Shown: positions 1-10,984 of the stretch, piece by piece
How the letters are laid out: every line of letters starts with the position of its first letter
How positions within the stretch are numbered: the stretch's first letter is position 1
Assembly: GCF_040183065.1 (NCBI RefSeq)
Contig: NW_027185502.1
Coordinates: 1,291,501-1,355,500, forward strand
Direction of reading: 5' to 3'
DNA from: Periplaneta americana
Taxonomy: Eukaryota > Arthropoda > Insecta > Blattodea > Blattidae
DNA: 64,000 nucleotides
Program-made: the position numbers and the translations under genes
Notes under the pieces: model-generated
What the model saw: the letters and a program-made list of their open reading frames with translations, nothing else
What the model was told of the DNA's origin: nothing
The model's database searches: none

Positions 1-230
1 TTGTATCCGAACGCAGGACCTCACGAATAAGAGGCCGGAACGTTACCATTACGCTATCGAATAACACACAGACTACTTCAATTATAACTAGATATCAGGC
101 ATCGTGGTCCAACAACATGTAACATCGCCTGTCTCCGAATTGTAGCGAAGATACCCGAAGGGAACTTTGTTTCAGGAGAGCGGCCACTTTTTCTTTTGAC
201 AACTGTACATATCAGCCAGAACCTCAACCA
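1..230 (-). mobile_element. Half of a bipartite tRNA-derived SINE
   Basis: The stretch matches the left half of the better preserved copy at 55392-55620. Shared landmarks, in order, are an antisense tRNA-like head (here within about 8-60), a 'gtaacatcgcc' block, an 'acccgaag' block, 'gcggccactttt' and 'acagctgtacat'-like sequence (here 'acaactgtacat'). The match fades after about 220. The element may begin upstream of the window. Confidence 0.55.
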
Positions 231-420
231 GAGGTATGTAAATATATTACAAACTTTTAATGGCAACTGGACAAACAAATACTGCATGTGGGCCTATTCA
301 CATACAGGCCTGAATATTATGATCTAAAATATAAATATGATTATAAACAAGTGGTAGAAGACGAGAGTATTGATTTGTTAATGTGTTTGAGGGAAGAAAT
401 AATAATACATACGCAACGAG

Positions 421-520
421 CCTATAATGATAGTAATTAAGAAGCGAGTATGGATCTTTATGAAACGAGCGCAAGCGAGTTTCATAATTTTCATACGAGC
501 TTCTTAATTACCATTATAGG
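421..520. repeat. Short inverted repeat
   Basis: An arm at 421-452 and an arm at 492-520 are reverse complements over about 28 positions with a 2-base length difference, separated by about 40 bases. The spacer and right flank repeat the phrase 'cgagtttcata'. It could be a small foldback insertion or part of the neighbouring TIR element. Confidence 0.55.
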
Positions 521-535
521 CGAGTTTCATACGAC

Positions 536-1054
536 TTTTTATGCTCGACCATATTTCTAACTTGAAATTATTCATTTTATTTGTATCTAACTGACCTTGA
601 GCAATACCTCGTAAATTGTGAGATGTGCGCAGGCGCGAAAGTATTGATTTTTTCCGAGGAACAGATGTCCACATTGACCTTGACAGCCTATAAGAACCTA
701 CAGAGTAAACTAAATATTAACTATGATATAACATTGAAATTAAATTAGACATTGAAAAACGAGATGACAAATTGAATTTATTTGAATATTATTTACAATT
801 AACGCTAATTATTATAGTAACAGAACATAACCTTCTGCGACAGTGTTGGATTTCCGGCCTCCGTAACTTTTCGCTAATTCTCTTTCGATTGCATATCCGA
901 GAATAATCGATACTTGCGATTTTATAACGGTACAAAGCTGACTCGTCATGGCTGAACACCTGTAATTTTATGAGTACGTGTACTTTAATGACATGCATTA
1001 AAGGACTGCTATCAGGTGTATAATTACTACATTTCGGCATGGTCGAGCATAAAA
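536..1054 (-). mobile_element. Non-autonomous TIR element, unclassified
   Basis: A 17-base end at 536-552 (containing 'tatgctcgaccat') recurs inverted at 1039-1054 (containing 'atggtcgagcata'). The interior has an 83-codon minus-strand frame (789-1040) that looks like a by-product of a high-copy repeat, not a gene. No target duplication was resolved. Confidence 0.5.
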
Positions 1055-2106
1055 TTAATTCATATTATGAATCTGGAAGAATTTGAAACGTTTTGCTTTT
1101 ACAGCTTTGGTAAGTGAACACCTATTAACTGCGACAGGAATTAATTATTAATACTGATATATAATCGACTATTTGTTAGTTATAATAACATTAAGACCGA
1201 ACAAATGTTCACTTGGAACTGTATTAACGGCTAATTATGAAATAGTTTATAATACTAGCTTCGCAATACCATCCGTTCATAGATGGGCATTTTCTGTTAT
1301 GAAACTGTTAAAAAACCGACAACAGGCGAATGTAAATGATACAGTATTACATAATTTGAGAAATATTATATGCATTTTTGTATCTGACATAAAACACGAT
1401 TTCATCTATATAGAAATAAAAAGAAATTCAGGAAATGAAAAGAGGAATTAGCCCTCGAAAAAGATTCAGCACGTTAACACTAATTTTTATATACGTAGGT
1501 TAAACAAAAATGATTTGAAAATAGTTTGTGACATCACTAAATTAAATTAGCTAGCATCTTACGTATTAACTTACATAATATAAGATATAATTTATACAAC
1601 ACTATTCATATTACAATACATGATATCTTGTGATATATTAACAAATGAATTACATAATAAGCATTATTTATAACAGTACACAGAAGAACAATTTGAAGGA
1701 AGGCTGTTATGTAATGCCTTGAGCAGTTGAACGTGCTTTCTCATTCTTAGAGACCTGCATAAGGTGATCGAAATGGCCAGAATATGACATTTATTTTGAC
1801 AAAATATGAAAAAATATTTTAATGCTAAAATGTATTCTACCTTAAATCATTTGTTGCTGACATATCGCTATTTACAAAATACACCTTTACAAACTATGTA
1901 GTAACTTTACCTACAGATGATGCATGTATACAAGGTTGCCTACGCTGCAACCATACAGCGGTCAGATGTGAACAAGAGCAGGTTCGAACATGCGAAGTGC
2001 AGTGTACTTCGGTGGAACATAAACTGTTGAAATGAAATATAACCAATTTTACAGTTGTTACTCTTGGTAGTCTATATGGAGTGTACAATTCAACTAAAGC
2101 CTACAT
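1055..2106. other. AT-rich intergenic stretch, nothing recognised
   Basis: About 1 kb of AT-rich sequence. The only open frame of note is 92 codons at 1173-1451, with no recognisable motif and low-complexity codon content. I see no RNA gene or repeat boundary. Confidence 0.5.
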
Positions 2107-2345
2107 ATGAGTCGTTCGGAGCTAAAGGGTGTAGATCAAAAATGGTTAATGAGGTTTAAAGTAAACATTCTGTAAAATACAGTGCAAAGTAGCAATTAAT
2201 ATTCAATTTATTTAAACTATTAGTATTCAGTGGATAGCACGAAGGACATATTAATTGCTACTTTGCGCTATATTTTACAGAATTTTTTACTATAAACCTC
2301 ATTACCCAATTTTGACTTACACCACTTTTGCTCTGAACGGCTCAT
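2107..2345. mobile_element. Foldback MITE with about 95-bp terminal inverted repeats
   Basis: The left arm, about 2107-2203, and the right arm, about 2250-2345, are reverse complements along nearly their whole length with scattered mismatches. The ends read 'atgagtcgttcgg' and, inverted, 'atgagccgttcag'. The loop is about 45 bases. There is no coding capacity. No unambiguous target duplication is visible. Confidence 0.8.
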
Positions 2346-2473
2346 TTATTAGAAAGACTTAATACATAAAGTAACGACAGTAACGCTGCACTGCAGGTTA
2401 GAAATCGACTCGCTCACTTACTACCGCACTTTTTTTTAAGATAAAGATTATTTATTTACTACTGTTTTAGTAA

Positions 2474-3533
2474 TCTATACTAATAATAAATCTGTAGCCG
2501 AAATTTTTCTGGTAATTTTCGATTTTCTAAAAATAATTGATCCTAACATATATAATTAATCACCCTGAAACCGAAAATTGCTTTTTTGAAATTTTTATTT
2601 GTATGTCTGTCTGTCTGTATATTTGTTACCTTTTCACGCGATGATGGCTGAACGGATTTCGATGAAAATTGGAATATAAATTAAGTTCGTAGTAACTTAG
2701 ATTTTAGGCTATATGGCATTAAAAATAGATTATTTACAAGGGGGTTATAAGGGGGCCTGAATTAAATAAATCGTAATATCTCACTTATTATTGATTTTTG
2801 TGAAAAATGTTCCATAACAAAAGTTTCTTTACAAATAATTTGCGATAAGTTTTATTCCTTGAAAAATTTTGATAGGACTGATATTTAATGAGATAAATGA
2901 GTTTTAAACTTAAAATAACTGCCATCTAAGGCCGTGTAATGAATTAAAAAAAAATGACTTCGTCTATAAGGGGCCTTGGACAGCAACAATCGAAAGTTAT
3001 GAAAGATAGCCTACAGAGAATGTTTCTGTTTGTATGAAGTAATATCGAAAGCTAAATTAACCGATTTGTATAATTACCGGTAATTATTATTTCACCATGG
3101 GAAAGTGTAGTTTCTCTAGATGGACATAATGCTATAATGTTATTACAGTAACTTCTGATATAATATAATATAATATAATATAATATAATATAATATAATA
3201 TAATATAATATAATATAATATAATATAATATAATATAATATAATATAATACAATATAATATAATACAATATAATATAATACAATATAATATAATATACAG
3301 TAATATAATACAATTAAGAAACATGTTAAAGGAATTGTCATTGCACCAAATGAGTGGTCTCTGGACCAAAATGATCGCATTTTAATTATTTGGATGCAAT
3401 TTAAATTAACATAATAAACGATTTATCCTTCTATCAAACACCAATGTTCCCTGGATCAAATGTCCTATTTTAATTATGTAATTACTTTATATTTATTTCT
3501 AACGGGTGCAGCGGAGCGCACGGGTACGGCTAG
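2474..3533 (+). mobile_element. Non-autonomous Helitron, complete copy
   Basis: The 5' end is TCTATACTAATAATAAA preceded by A. The 3' end is CTAG followed by T, so the insertion lies between A and T without target duplication. A hairpin sits just upstream of the end: GTGC at 3507-3510 pairs with GCAC at 3519-3522, with an inner GC/GC pair and a bulged A, leaving 11 bases before the terminus. These are the structural hallmarks of Helitrons. There is no Rep/helicase frame. Two relatives occur at 27392 and 28014. It abuts the 3' side of the minus-strand LINE. Confidence 0.85.
3158..3312. repeat. (TAATA)n pentanucleotide microsatellite
   Basis: More than 25 copies of a TAATA-type unit, a few with C substitutions, lie inside the Helitron. 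The two overlapping minus-strand frames through it encode only Ile/Leu/Tyr repeats and are artefacts. Confidence 0.95.
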
Positions 3534-4261
3534 TACAACAATAATTCAAGAGCTTACATCACACTATACCTAAACGATAGAAACATATTATTCATATTAT
3601 ACACACTTTCATTTGCCTAAATAACGTTGAAAAATTAATTCAAATTTACTATCTTCACTGGAGAAGAAAAGAAAGAACACTTTCATTCTTAGCAGTCACA
3701 TTACAAAGGCCAGTGGCACAAATTAAATAACATTGTTGATACATTGTAAAAACAGGATCCAGATGCAGACACGTGTAGCAGTGTATTACCACATGGCCGA
3801 CTTCCCCCCCCCCCCTCGGTGCTGCCAAAGCTGAAGTCGCCCTGTGTTCCTAATGCTGACGTCACTCTGTGTTGCCAACGCTAAAATATTCAAAGCAGTA
3901 GGCCCTAACTATTCTTCCGTAAGAAAGTCTAGAATTTGAAGTTTTTTCTAACGTGTACACCAGTTTGTAGACATACCCTTCTGAGTTCGGGTGAAGTTAT
4001 TGTTTTGATTTGCAGCATATAATAATAAAACCCATTGCAAGCCACAATATACTAAAATAATGGGGAGTCTGTGGTAAGTCCAGTTCAAGAACGATCCGCA
4101 GATTCGTGTTCGGGTTTCTTGCCTTGTGCACATTGTTTAGCTGTTGCTGTACCATAACCAAATACCACTTTAAGTTCTGAACATCTTGTTAGTCTGTGCC
4201 TAATTGTATCAATATTCCCACATGTCTTGCACTGTGGAGTTGGAACAATGTGACACATGTA

Positions 4262-5468
4262 CAGTGAAACCTGTCTAAAGCGGCCATCTGAAGTTACCTT
4301 GTAAAATGGCCGTTTTATCAGGTGGCCGCTTGATTAAGGTTGAGGTTTTTTATGAAAATACTGAATTTCATTGACTTTTTATTACTGTGCGCGTACAACA
4401 ATCGTCCATATTAAAGTCAGCCTCTTCCAATTCTTGCAGAACTGAAGGCAGTCTATTTTTTCTATTCTTCAATAACATTGGTTGCAATGTCACCTCCTTT
4501 ACCAGACACAGAACGAAATTCAATGTTATGCCGTTCTCTAAAGCACTCTACTCTAACCTCCCATTACTAGCAACAAAATTGCTTACATTGAGTTTTTTTG
4601 GCAATTTCAAGAGCTTTCTCTTGAATCATAGGCCCACTTACTGGCAATTTCTTCGCCTTCGCACACTTGAATCATTCATAAACTAAATCATTCACATTAC
4701 TAAACATAGATTCTCTCTTCTTTTTTGGCATATTTTTTCCCAATTCTTTCAATATTTCATCTTTATTCTTAATTATACCATTTATTTGTGTCCTTCCACA
4801 TTTGAATATTTGTGCAATTTTTCTCGCAGATGTTCCCTTCTCACTTTCTTCAATCATTTCTCGTCTCACCTCTAAACTACTCTAGATTTATTGTTAGACA
4901 TGATTTCTCTCTCAAACTAACTTCACAGTTCCTCTGAATCAACTGAATGAAAAGAAGAAAAATTCGTAAAAGCTGGTCCAAATAGAGAAAGATAGAAAGA
5001 GGAGAAAAAAATTCGAATGGTTAACTACTGACCTGAAGCATACTGTGACATTGTCGATGGAAAACATCAGTGTTTCAATCCTTCAAAAACGAGTATGAAT
5101 TTATAGCTGTGCAGGGTCGAAGTGGAAAGTGACAAAAGAGTCATAAAACTGTAACCAACTAACCCCAAGATATGGAGGGTGTACTGTTGTACACTTAGGT
5201 ATTGTCCTCGTGATATTGCTTCCTGTCCTCTAACCATCGAAAAAATAGGTCAGACAGTATCCGTGAAAAGATTTCTTGTTGGACAGTGACTGTTATAGTC
5301 AGGTTCCAATCCAAATAGACCCCGGCCACTGGCCGGTGCATGAGGTGGCCGCTAAATAAAGAGAGAATTTGTATTGATCTTGTGGCAAATCCAATTGGTT
5401 CCAGAGAAAATTGGCCTTTTGGCCAGGTGGCCGTTTAAATGAAGTGACCGCAAAGGCAGGTTTCACTG
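4262..5468 (-). mobile_element. Tigger/pogo-like DNA transposon, internally deleted
   Basis: The terminal inverted repeats begin CAGTGAAACCTG at both ends (4262 onward, and inverted to 5468) and stay similar for about 24 bases. The flanks are TA at 4260-4261 and TA at 5469-5470, the expected duplicated target. The element is 1207 bp, too short for the usual full transposase. The host LINE coding sequence resumes on both sides. Confidence 0.88.
4390..4869 (-). pseudogene. Tigger transposase N-terminal DNA-binding remnant
   Basis: The frame at 4672-4869 has the CENP-B/pogo N-terminal helix-turn-helix pattern ('IEESEKGTSARKIAQIF', then 'NGIIKNKDEIL'). Downstream, from about 4680 to 4390, a second reading frame shows the CENP-B/Tc5-type second helix-turn-helix ('LPVSGPMIQEKALEIAKKL'-like text and 'ASNGRLE'), broken by stops. 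No DDE catalytic domain follows before the TIR. Such a protein would bind the element's ends but could not cut. In its present state it is a pseudogene. Confidence 0.75.
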
Positions 5469-6006
5469 TAGTTTCTTCCTTCATAATTATCCCATTAATT
5501 AGCGCATGTCTCCCATTTCCAACTTGATGGTATTTAAAAATATGACCAAATCTTTGTCCAGTTCTTATTAGGAAATTTACATTCTACATTCGATAACAAC
5601 TTCACTTGGTCTTGTAAGTAGCTGTAGATCAGTTTAGTTATTTGTTCTGGTGCAATATTTGTGTCTTCCAACAATTTTTTGGCGTCACTGGTGATGAGTT
5701 TTTTCAAAGACCTGTCATACTGGATGCATGAAATGAAGAAATATAGTTAGATATGAACACGAAAGTGTCTATACTGTGGACAGCGCGTAATATATCTTTT
5801 ATAAATAGAGCATCACATTCAGATTTTACAGTAGTTAACTGTAAACCTCCTTCCTTGATCGACAATCTGCACTGAGGTCGTGCGATACGAAATACGAAAC
5901 CTTTCCACAAATAGAATCCTAAAATCTTTTCAATTTGTTGAGTTGTATGTTCGGGTATCGGAAGAACTTGCGCAATGTACCATATTTTGTGAGGGTGTCG
6001 TGTATA

Positions 6007-6083
6007 GTTCCTGGGGTAGCTCAGTCGGTAGAGCGTTCGCGCGCCAAGCGAAGGGTCCCGGGATCGATACCCGACCCCGGAAC
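6007..6083 (+). mobile_element. tRNA-like insert (SINE head or retro-tRNA) inside the LINE
   Basis: It reads as a tRNA: a D-stem GCTC/GAGC, an anticodon stem TTCGC/GCGAA with loop GCGCCAA (position 33 is C, not U), and a T-arm with a box B-like 'GGGATCGATACCC'. The ends gttcc and ggaac can pair. The acceptor stem has a bulge and there is no body or tail to speak of. The LINE frame continues on both sides after about 20 unaligned bases, so it is an insertion. I do not call it a functional tRNA gene. Confidence 0.7.
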
Positions 6084-8542
6084 AGTTTTTAATTGAAATT
6101 ATTTAAAATAAACGTGTTTATATGCCACACGTTTTGGATACCATTCAAATTTCGACTGAGATGTCTTTGTATTCCATATCTGAATTTGTTAACAATATCC
6201 TTCCAATTTAATTCAATAACATCCATAACATTGGGTGTAAATAGTATCCCTAAAATTTTCATTTCATTAACATTAGTAAATCGAGTTGATATCGTTTGCC
6301 CCTTTGGAGTTAGGGCCATGAAAGTAGTTTTCGTAAAATTAAAGACAGAGTTTGACGCACTTCGGAATAGGCTACCTGTAGCACTTCTTGAATACGAGGG
6401 GGGTCTGTTGTTTCTTTGCATAAAATAATCACATCGGTGGCATAGGCATAAACCGGTGTTATAGACGCCATCTCTCTGTTACTACACAAGGAAAAGGTCA
6501 GCATCCTCAGCAGCGTTTCTAATGCACATATAGATAATATCATTGGCATTGGACAGCCTTGACGCACGGACCTTTGTAAGGCGATTGGTTTCATAAAATA
6601 CCCGTTTATTTGTACACGTGAATATGCATTCTGATATAATTGTTTGAAGGTATTGATAAGTTTTATAGGGATATTCAATTTATGTAACACTGCAAACAAA
6701 TAGGAATGATTGATATTATCAAAGGCTTGCTCAAGATCTATGTTCAATAACCCAGCAATATTATCTCTTTTTTCAATAACAAATCCCTAATAGTAGAGAG
6801 AATATTGGTTATCTTTCTTCCTGGCACTGCGCACGTTTGCCCTATATCTATAATTTGAGGAAACAGAGTTCTTAATCTATTTGCCAAAATCTTCATTACA
6901 ATTTTATAGTCGGTATTTAGAAGTGTAATCGATCTATAGTCTTTAATCATTCCGGTACATTGCTTTTTTGGAATAAGAATTACAATGCCCTCCGTAAAAC
7001 TCGTACAGTCTACTTGACACATAAATACTTCATTAAACACTTGTAGGAGTTGCTCTTTTACGAAGTCCCAATCAGCCTTATAAAAAGTATAGGTAATTCC
7101 ATCTGGACCTGGAGCTGATTTTGAACTTGCAGAAATTATCGCTCTTCTAATTTCCTCTTCAGTAATGGGTTGTTCTAATAATTGTTGATCATCAAGTGAA
7201 ATGGCTCGTTGCAAATATTGAAGTACGGTATGTTGATCTTGCTCAGAGTGTACTCTATGGCGAAATCTTGCTTGAAAATATTCGAAAGATTCTTCCAATA
7301 TTAAGGGGGTACCTGTGATATTTTGGTTATCTGGTGTTTTTAACTGATGAATAAACTTTGTTTGACCTTTATTTTTTTCTGTAGCAATATGAAAAAGCGC
7401 GGCTTTTTCTTCAGCAATGATAGAACTATTTGTGCTTCGTGTTAAGGATCCTTGCAATGCACGCTCTTGAAGTAAGTTGAGTCTCCTCTTAGCAGCTTGC
7501 ATTTGTTTAAAAACATCTTTACCGCCACATTGTTGTTGATAGATGTTCTGCAGGAGTTGATAATGATAGCGCAGCTTGTTACGTGCAGTACGTGCCCTTT
7601 GTATGCCTTGGGATTAAAAAAACTGCTGAATAGCTGGTTTAACAATGTAGGTCCATTTATGAAGAATGTTGGATGAAGACCGTCTCACTCTATCAGTCAC
7701 TGCCTCCCAAAAAAATTTAAAATCTTCGGTAATTTTGTCATCACGTAATAACTGAGAGCTCAGTTGCAATAACTTTTCCCGATCTGTGGTACATGATGAA
7801 GTTTTTCCACTTTCAACATTACGCAATCATGGTCAGTAAAGGAAACTGGTATCGTACTGACCGTTTTAAGTTTATCTGTTGAAGCTGCGTTCACGTAAAT
7901 TCTGTCGATACGAGAAGCTGCATTCAGGTGATGATACGTAAACCGAATGTTGTTGCCATGCAGTTATTCCCACACATCATATAAACAGAGTTGAAGGATC
8001 ATGCGGTATAAGGCTAACGATGGATTATATTCTCCAGTTTGGTCTTTTGCATGGAGCACACAATTAAAATCTCCACCAAAAAATAGGTGATCAAAATTAT
8101 GTCTTACATAATAAGGTAATTCATGTGTAATAAAGTGTTCTCTTTCTTCTCTTTTATTCGAACCAGACGGGAGGTAAACATTTACATATAGCGTATTATC
8201 ATTTGTTAGCAGCGTCGTTATTCTGCCGCTTGGATGGATTTCGAATTGTTTAATATCAATACTGGAACGATACACAACGGCAATACCTCTTTGATTTTCC
8301 CCAGGGTTGCATATCGCATGAAACCGTGGACCCAGAAAATGCATATTATCTACATTTATTTCTTGTAACAAAAAAATATCGATATCATTGTCATTAATAA
8401 ATCTTGTTAATTGCTGTTGCTTAGATCTACTGCGAAGAAGATTAACATTCAGAGTTGCCACTACATTTAAAGGGAGTGCCATCAAAAATAAAATGCACAG
8501 GCAAAGGTGCATTTTATAATAATACAACTAATAATGATATTA

Positions 8543-9835
8543 TTACCCTTCGACTTTGGAAGTTACGGTTTGTTTCTTTTTAGCAAGACGAGGATCTCTT
8601 GAATTAACCTGCCTCTTTAAATACGGTCGAATTATTAAATCAGTCGTTTCACTCTCCATTAGCGTATCCGGAAACATTGCATCATAAGAATCATCTGTTC
8701 CGTGTTCTTGATTCACCGTAGAAATAGGAAGGCCATTCACACGATCGACAGGCATACTTTCTTTCGTGTCTTGTTGTGAGGCAGTTTGTGTACTGACCTT
8801 GACATTGACATCGTGCGTAGAAGGACTATTCTGCGCTGAAGCGGTGTTAGGATGTGGGGGAGTGCCATCCTCGGGTATCTTGCCTGACGTTGTCTCTGTT
8901 GTTATGGTTGAACTGTTAAGTGATAAATCAATAACTTCAGATACGTCTTCTTTGTTTACTGATGACGTCGAAGCGGTAGCTTTAGTTTCCGTCGTATTGC
9001 TGGATATATTATTTTTGCTAACATCCACTTCCAGTCGTTGAGAAATATTATGCTCTCTTTCTGCAGGGTCGTGGTTATTTACATCCATCTGAAGCACAGA
9101 TCGTCTCGCCGGCAGCGTCCCAGCTACCAACTTAGACCAAGCAGATTGATCACTTTTATTACGAGAAATCATATTCGCGAGGTCTTTTTTGTTAGGACAA
9201 TTATTTCGCAAATGGCCAGTTTGATGACAGTATGAACAAGTAGTAGGTTGATTTTCATAACTTACTAAGGCTTTAAATCCACAAACATCAATATATGAAG
9301 GGATATGCGTTTTCAGACCCATTTTAACTGTGCGCACTCCATTCTTAATCTTATATCTAAAAGCCTGTCCCCATGAATCATCAGTAACTGAATAAACAGA
9401 GCCGTATTTTTCAAGAACAGTACTTATATTAGTATTAGAAAGTTCCGGAGGAAGGTTATAAATTTTGACAGATTTAATGCCGGGTCCTGCTTTCTCTATT
9501 TTCACTTTGGTTCTCTGTCCATTAGAAAATGTGAACGACAACTCACCTTTGGTTCTTTCTAATATTTCTTCAGCAATGTTAGTGGAATTACATTTAATGA
9601 AGACTTGCCGTGTCACTCCATTCAGTTGAATCATCTCTAGTTGTTCTTCCATTAGTCGGAGATCTTCATAAATCCATTCGTGAAGTAAATATGGTTCTCG
9701 TCGAGGAATATCTTGCTCGGTGAAGGATATCACAAGCGTTTGTTTCCTTTCTATCATCATAATTCTTATCAAATAAATATCAGGAGACTTAGTCAAACGT
9801 ATATAGACGCAAACTTGTGCAGGAACACTTAACAA
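8543..9835 (-). CDS. LINE ORF1, RRM-like plus CCHC zinc knuckle protein
   Basis: An uninterrupted 430-codon frame. Residues about 121-190 ('VKIYNLPPELS' start) look like an RNA-recognition-type fold. Residues 200-213 form a CX2CX4HX4C zinc knuckle ('CSYCHQTGHLRNNC'). The tail is Ser/Thr-rich and ends with a basic patch ('DPRLAKKK'). ORF1 proteins of this kind coat the LINE RNA and act as nucleic acid chaperones. Methionine 1 and the methionines at 26-27 are all possible starts; the upstream sequence does not decide. ORF2 begins 16 bases further on the same strand. It is intact while ORF2 is broken, so intactness here may be chance. Confidence 0.85.
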   Translation of the reverse strand: MLSVPAQVCVYIRLTKSPDIYLIRIMMIERKQTLVISFTEQDIPRREPYLLHEWIYEDLRLMEEQLEMIQLNGVTRQVFIKCNSTNIAEEILERTKGELSFTFSNGQRTKVKIEKAGPGIKSVKIYNLPPELSNTNISTVLEKYGSVYSVTDDSWGQAFRYKIKNGVRTVKMGLKTHIPSYIDVCGFKALVSYENQPTTCSYCHQTGHLRNNCPNKKDLANMISRNKSDQSAWSKLVAGTLPARRSVLQMDVNNHDPAEREHNISQRLEVDVSKNNISSNTTETKATASTSSVNKEDVSEVIDLSLNSSTITTETTSGKIPEDGTPPHPNTASAQNSPSTHDVNVKVSTQTASQQDTKESMPVDRVNGLPISTVNQEHGTDDSYDAMFPDTLMESETTDLIIRPYLKRQVNSRDPRLAKKKQTVTSKVEG

Positions 9836-10133
9836 AAATAATCACAGTTTATAACTCCCACAAAAGTCACTGAAATCTAATATGTCACTTATGAAACTGA
9901 AACACTCACTACTCCACCAAAGTTTGCTCGCAACTGAACGTTCAGAGGCTGTGTATTATGATCGACGTTCGTGACAAGTATCACGCTCTGCCGGCCATAA
10001 TGAATACTGAAATGCACACGCCAGTCAGTCAGCTGATTATGATAAACATTGCATTTTATGGTAACTTTGAGATAAATAAAATAGGCCTACCGGTATTACA
10101 AAAATATTTTACGGCAGAATAATATAGAATGAC

Positions 10134-10134
10134 G

Positions 10135-10197
<63 letters not shown>
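10134..10197. repeat. (ATA)n microsatellite
   Basis: About 21 perfect trinucleotide copies just upstream of the LINE 5' end. The poly-Ile frame on the minus strand is an artefact. Confidence 0.95.
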
Positions 10198-10200
<3 letters not shown>

Positions 10201-10705
10201 CCATATACTAGAGAAGACTGTTGTACCTTGAAACATATTTCACTTTTTTTTTTTACTTTTGAGAAATGAAATATTTTAAATGAAAAATGCTTCAAATAAT
10301 TATTGAAGTTTCCTTTACAACTTCCTGTATATATTTTCCTGTTTTACAGACCTATTAAGGAGGAAAAATAAAATAAAGAGATGTGTAATGTGTTCGAAGG
10401 TACAACAGATTCACGTACAGTTACCCTTAAAAAGAATGAGACGATTCTTGGTCGTCGGAAGTTAAAGTTCTACAGCGCGGTTCACTCGATATCGACGTAA
10501 CGATACATAACATGACAAATAGTACAAGAATTGTTACAAGGACCACAACAAGGACAAGGACCAGAATAAGGAACACGAAGAACACTGCCATTTAAGGCAA
10601 GGATTTCACAACATAGCTCGAGTCACAAAATATCATTGCTTCACTGTACCGAATGGCAAATGCCTGCTAAGGGATCTACATTCTGGACTGCTGCTATCAC
10701 TGTCT

Positions 10706-10781
10706 TGTCTCGGTAGCTCATATAGTAGCCTGTTGGTTCCGCTGTATAACCGAAACGTCTCGTGTTCGATCCCGGGTAAAA
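10706..10781 (+). mobile_element. tRNA-derived SINE head
   Basis: A box A-like 'GGTAGCTCATATAGTAGCC' and a box B-like 'TGTTCGATCCC' are spaced as in a tRNA, followed by a T-rich tail. The D- and anticodon arms do not fold well, so this is a SINE or tRNA pseudogene, not a tRNA gene. Confidence 0.5.
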
Positions 10782-10984
10782 CTTCTTTTTTATTGAGGTG
10801 TAATTAATTTGTTCAGAGTTCCTCGACTGTCTAATTTGTCGAAAAATATGGAATAATTTATGCCCAATTTCTGGGTTTTACAAGTTGGCTGAACCTCGTC
10901 AAAAAAAAAAATAAAACTTACTTGGAAGTTAAAAGTATTCTTCCTCAAACAAAAATCATAAGAAACAAAAAGAGACCTGTTAAC

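Larger units (their letters stand above)
3930..8527 (-). pseudogene. LINE ORF2: AP-type endonuclease and reverse transcriptase, broken
   Basis: This is the replication protein of the LINE. It nicks the target and copies the RNA by target-primed reverse transcription. The N-terminal endonuclease is at 7964-8527 (motifs 'LLQE' and 'GGDFN'). The linker and RT fingers follow at 6744-7826 with 'APGPDGITYTFYKADW' and 'LLNTDYKIVMKILANRL'. The palm at 6310-6747 has 'DLEQAFDNINH' and 'VRQGCP'. The usual YADD box reads YATD near 6437-6448, so a catalytic aspartate is lost. C-terminal sequence continues at 6089-6421, 5704-6000 ('KIWYIAQVLP', 'EGGLQL'), 5500-5690 and, past the Tigger, 3930-4260 with a CX2C...HX4C knuckle. 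Several frameshifts and stops separate these blocks. The overall layout matches the Tx1/L1 lineage as I know it. It is certainly inactive. Confidence 0.85.
3538..10035 (-). mobile_element. Near full-length Tx1/L1-type LINE, interrupted by younger insertions
   Basis: Read on the minus strand it has a short 5' leader (about 9836-10035), ORF1 (8543-9835), ORF2 (8527 down to about 3930) and a 3' untranslated region reaching the Helitron at 3533. The reverse transcriptase reads through on both sides of a tRNA-like insert near 6007-6083 and of a Tigger element at 4262-5468. This dates both as later insertions. The exact 5' and 3' ends were not resolved, and a T-rich tract at 2428-2437 beyond the Helitron could be the true tail. 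Confidence 0.85.

Noticed and set aside
3052..3380. Long minus-strand open frames across 3158-3312
   Set aside because: They are translations of a TAATA microsatellite (Ile/Leu/Tyr repeats).
6007..6083. Functional tRNA gene, anticodon GCC (Gly)
   Set aside because: The loop lacks U33, the acceptor stem has a bulge, and the sequence interrupts a LINE coding region with no terminator-like context, so an inserted SINE head or retro-tRNA is more likely.
8766..9235. Plus-strand open frames opposite LINE ORF1
   Set aside because: They are shadows of the minus-strand coding frame, without motifs of their own.
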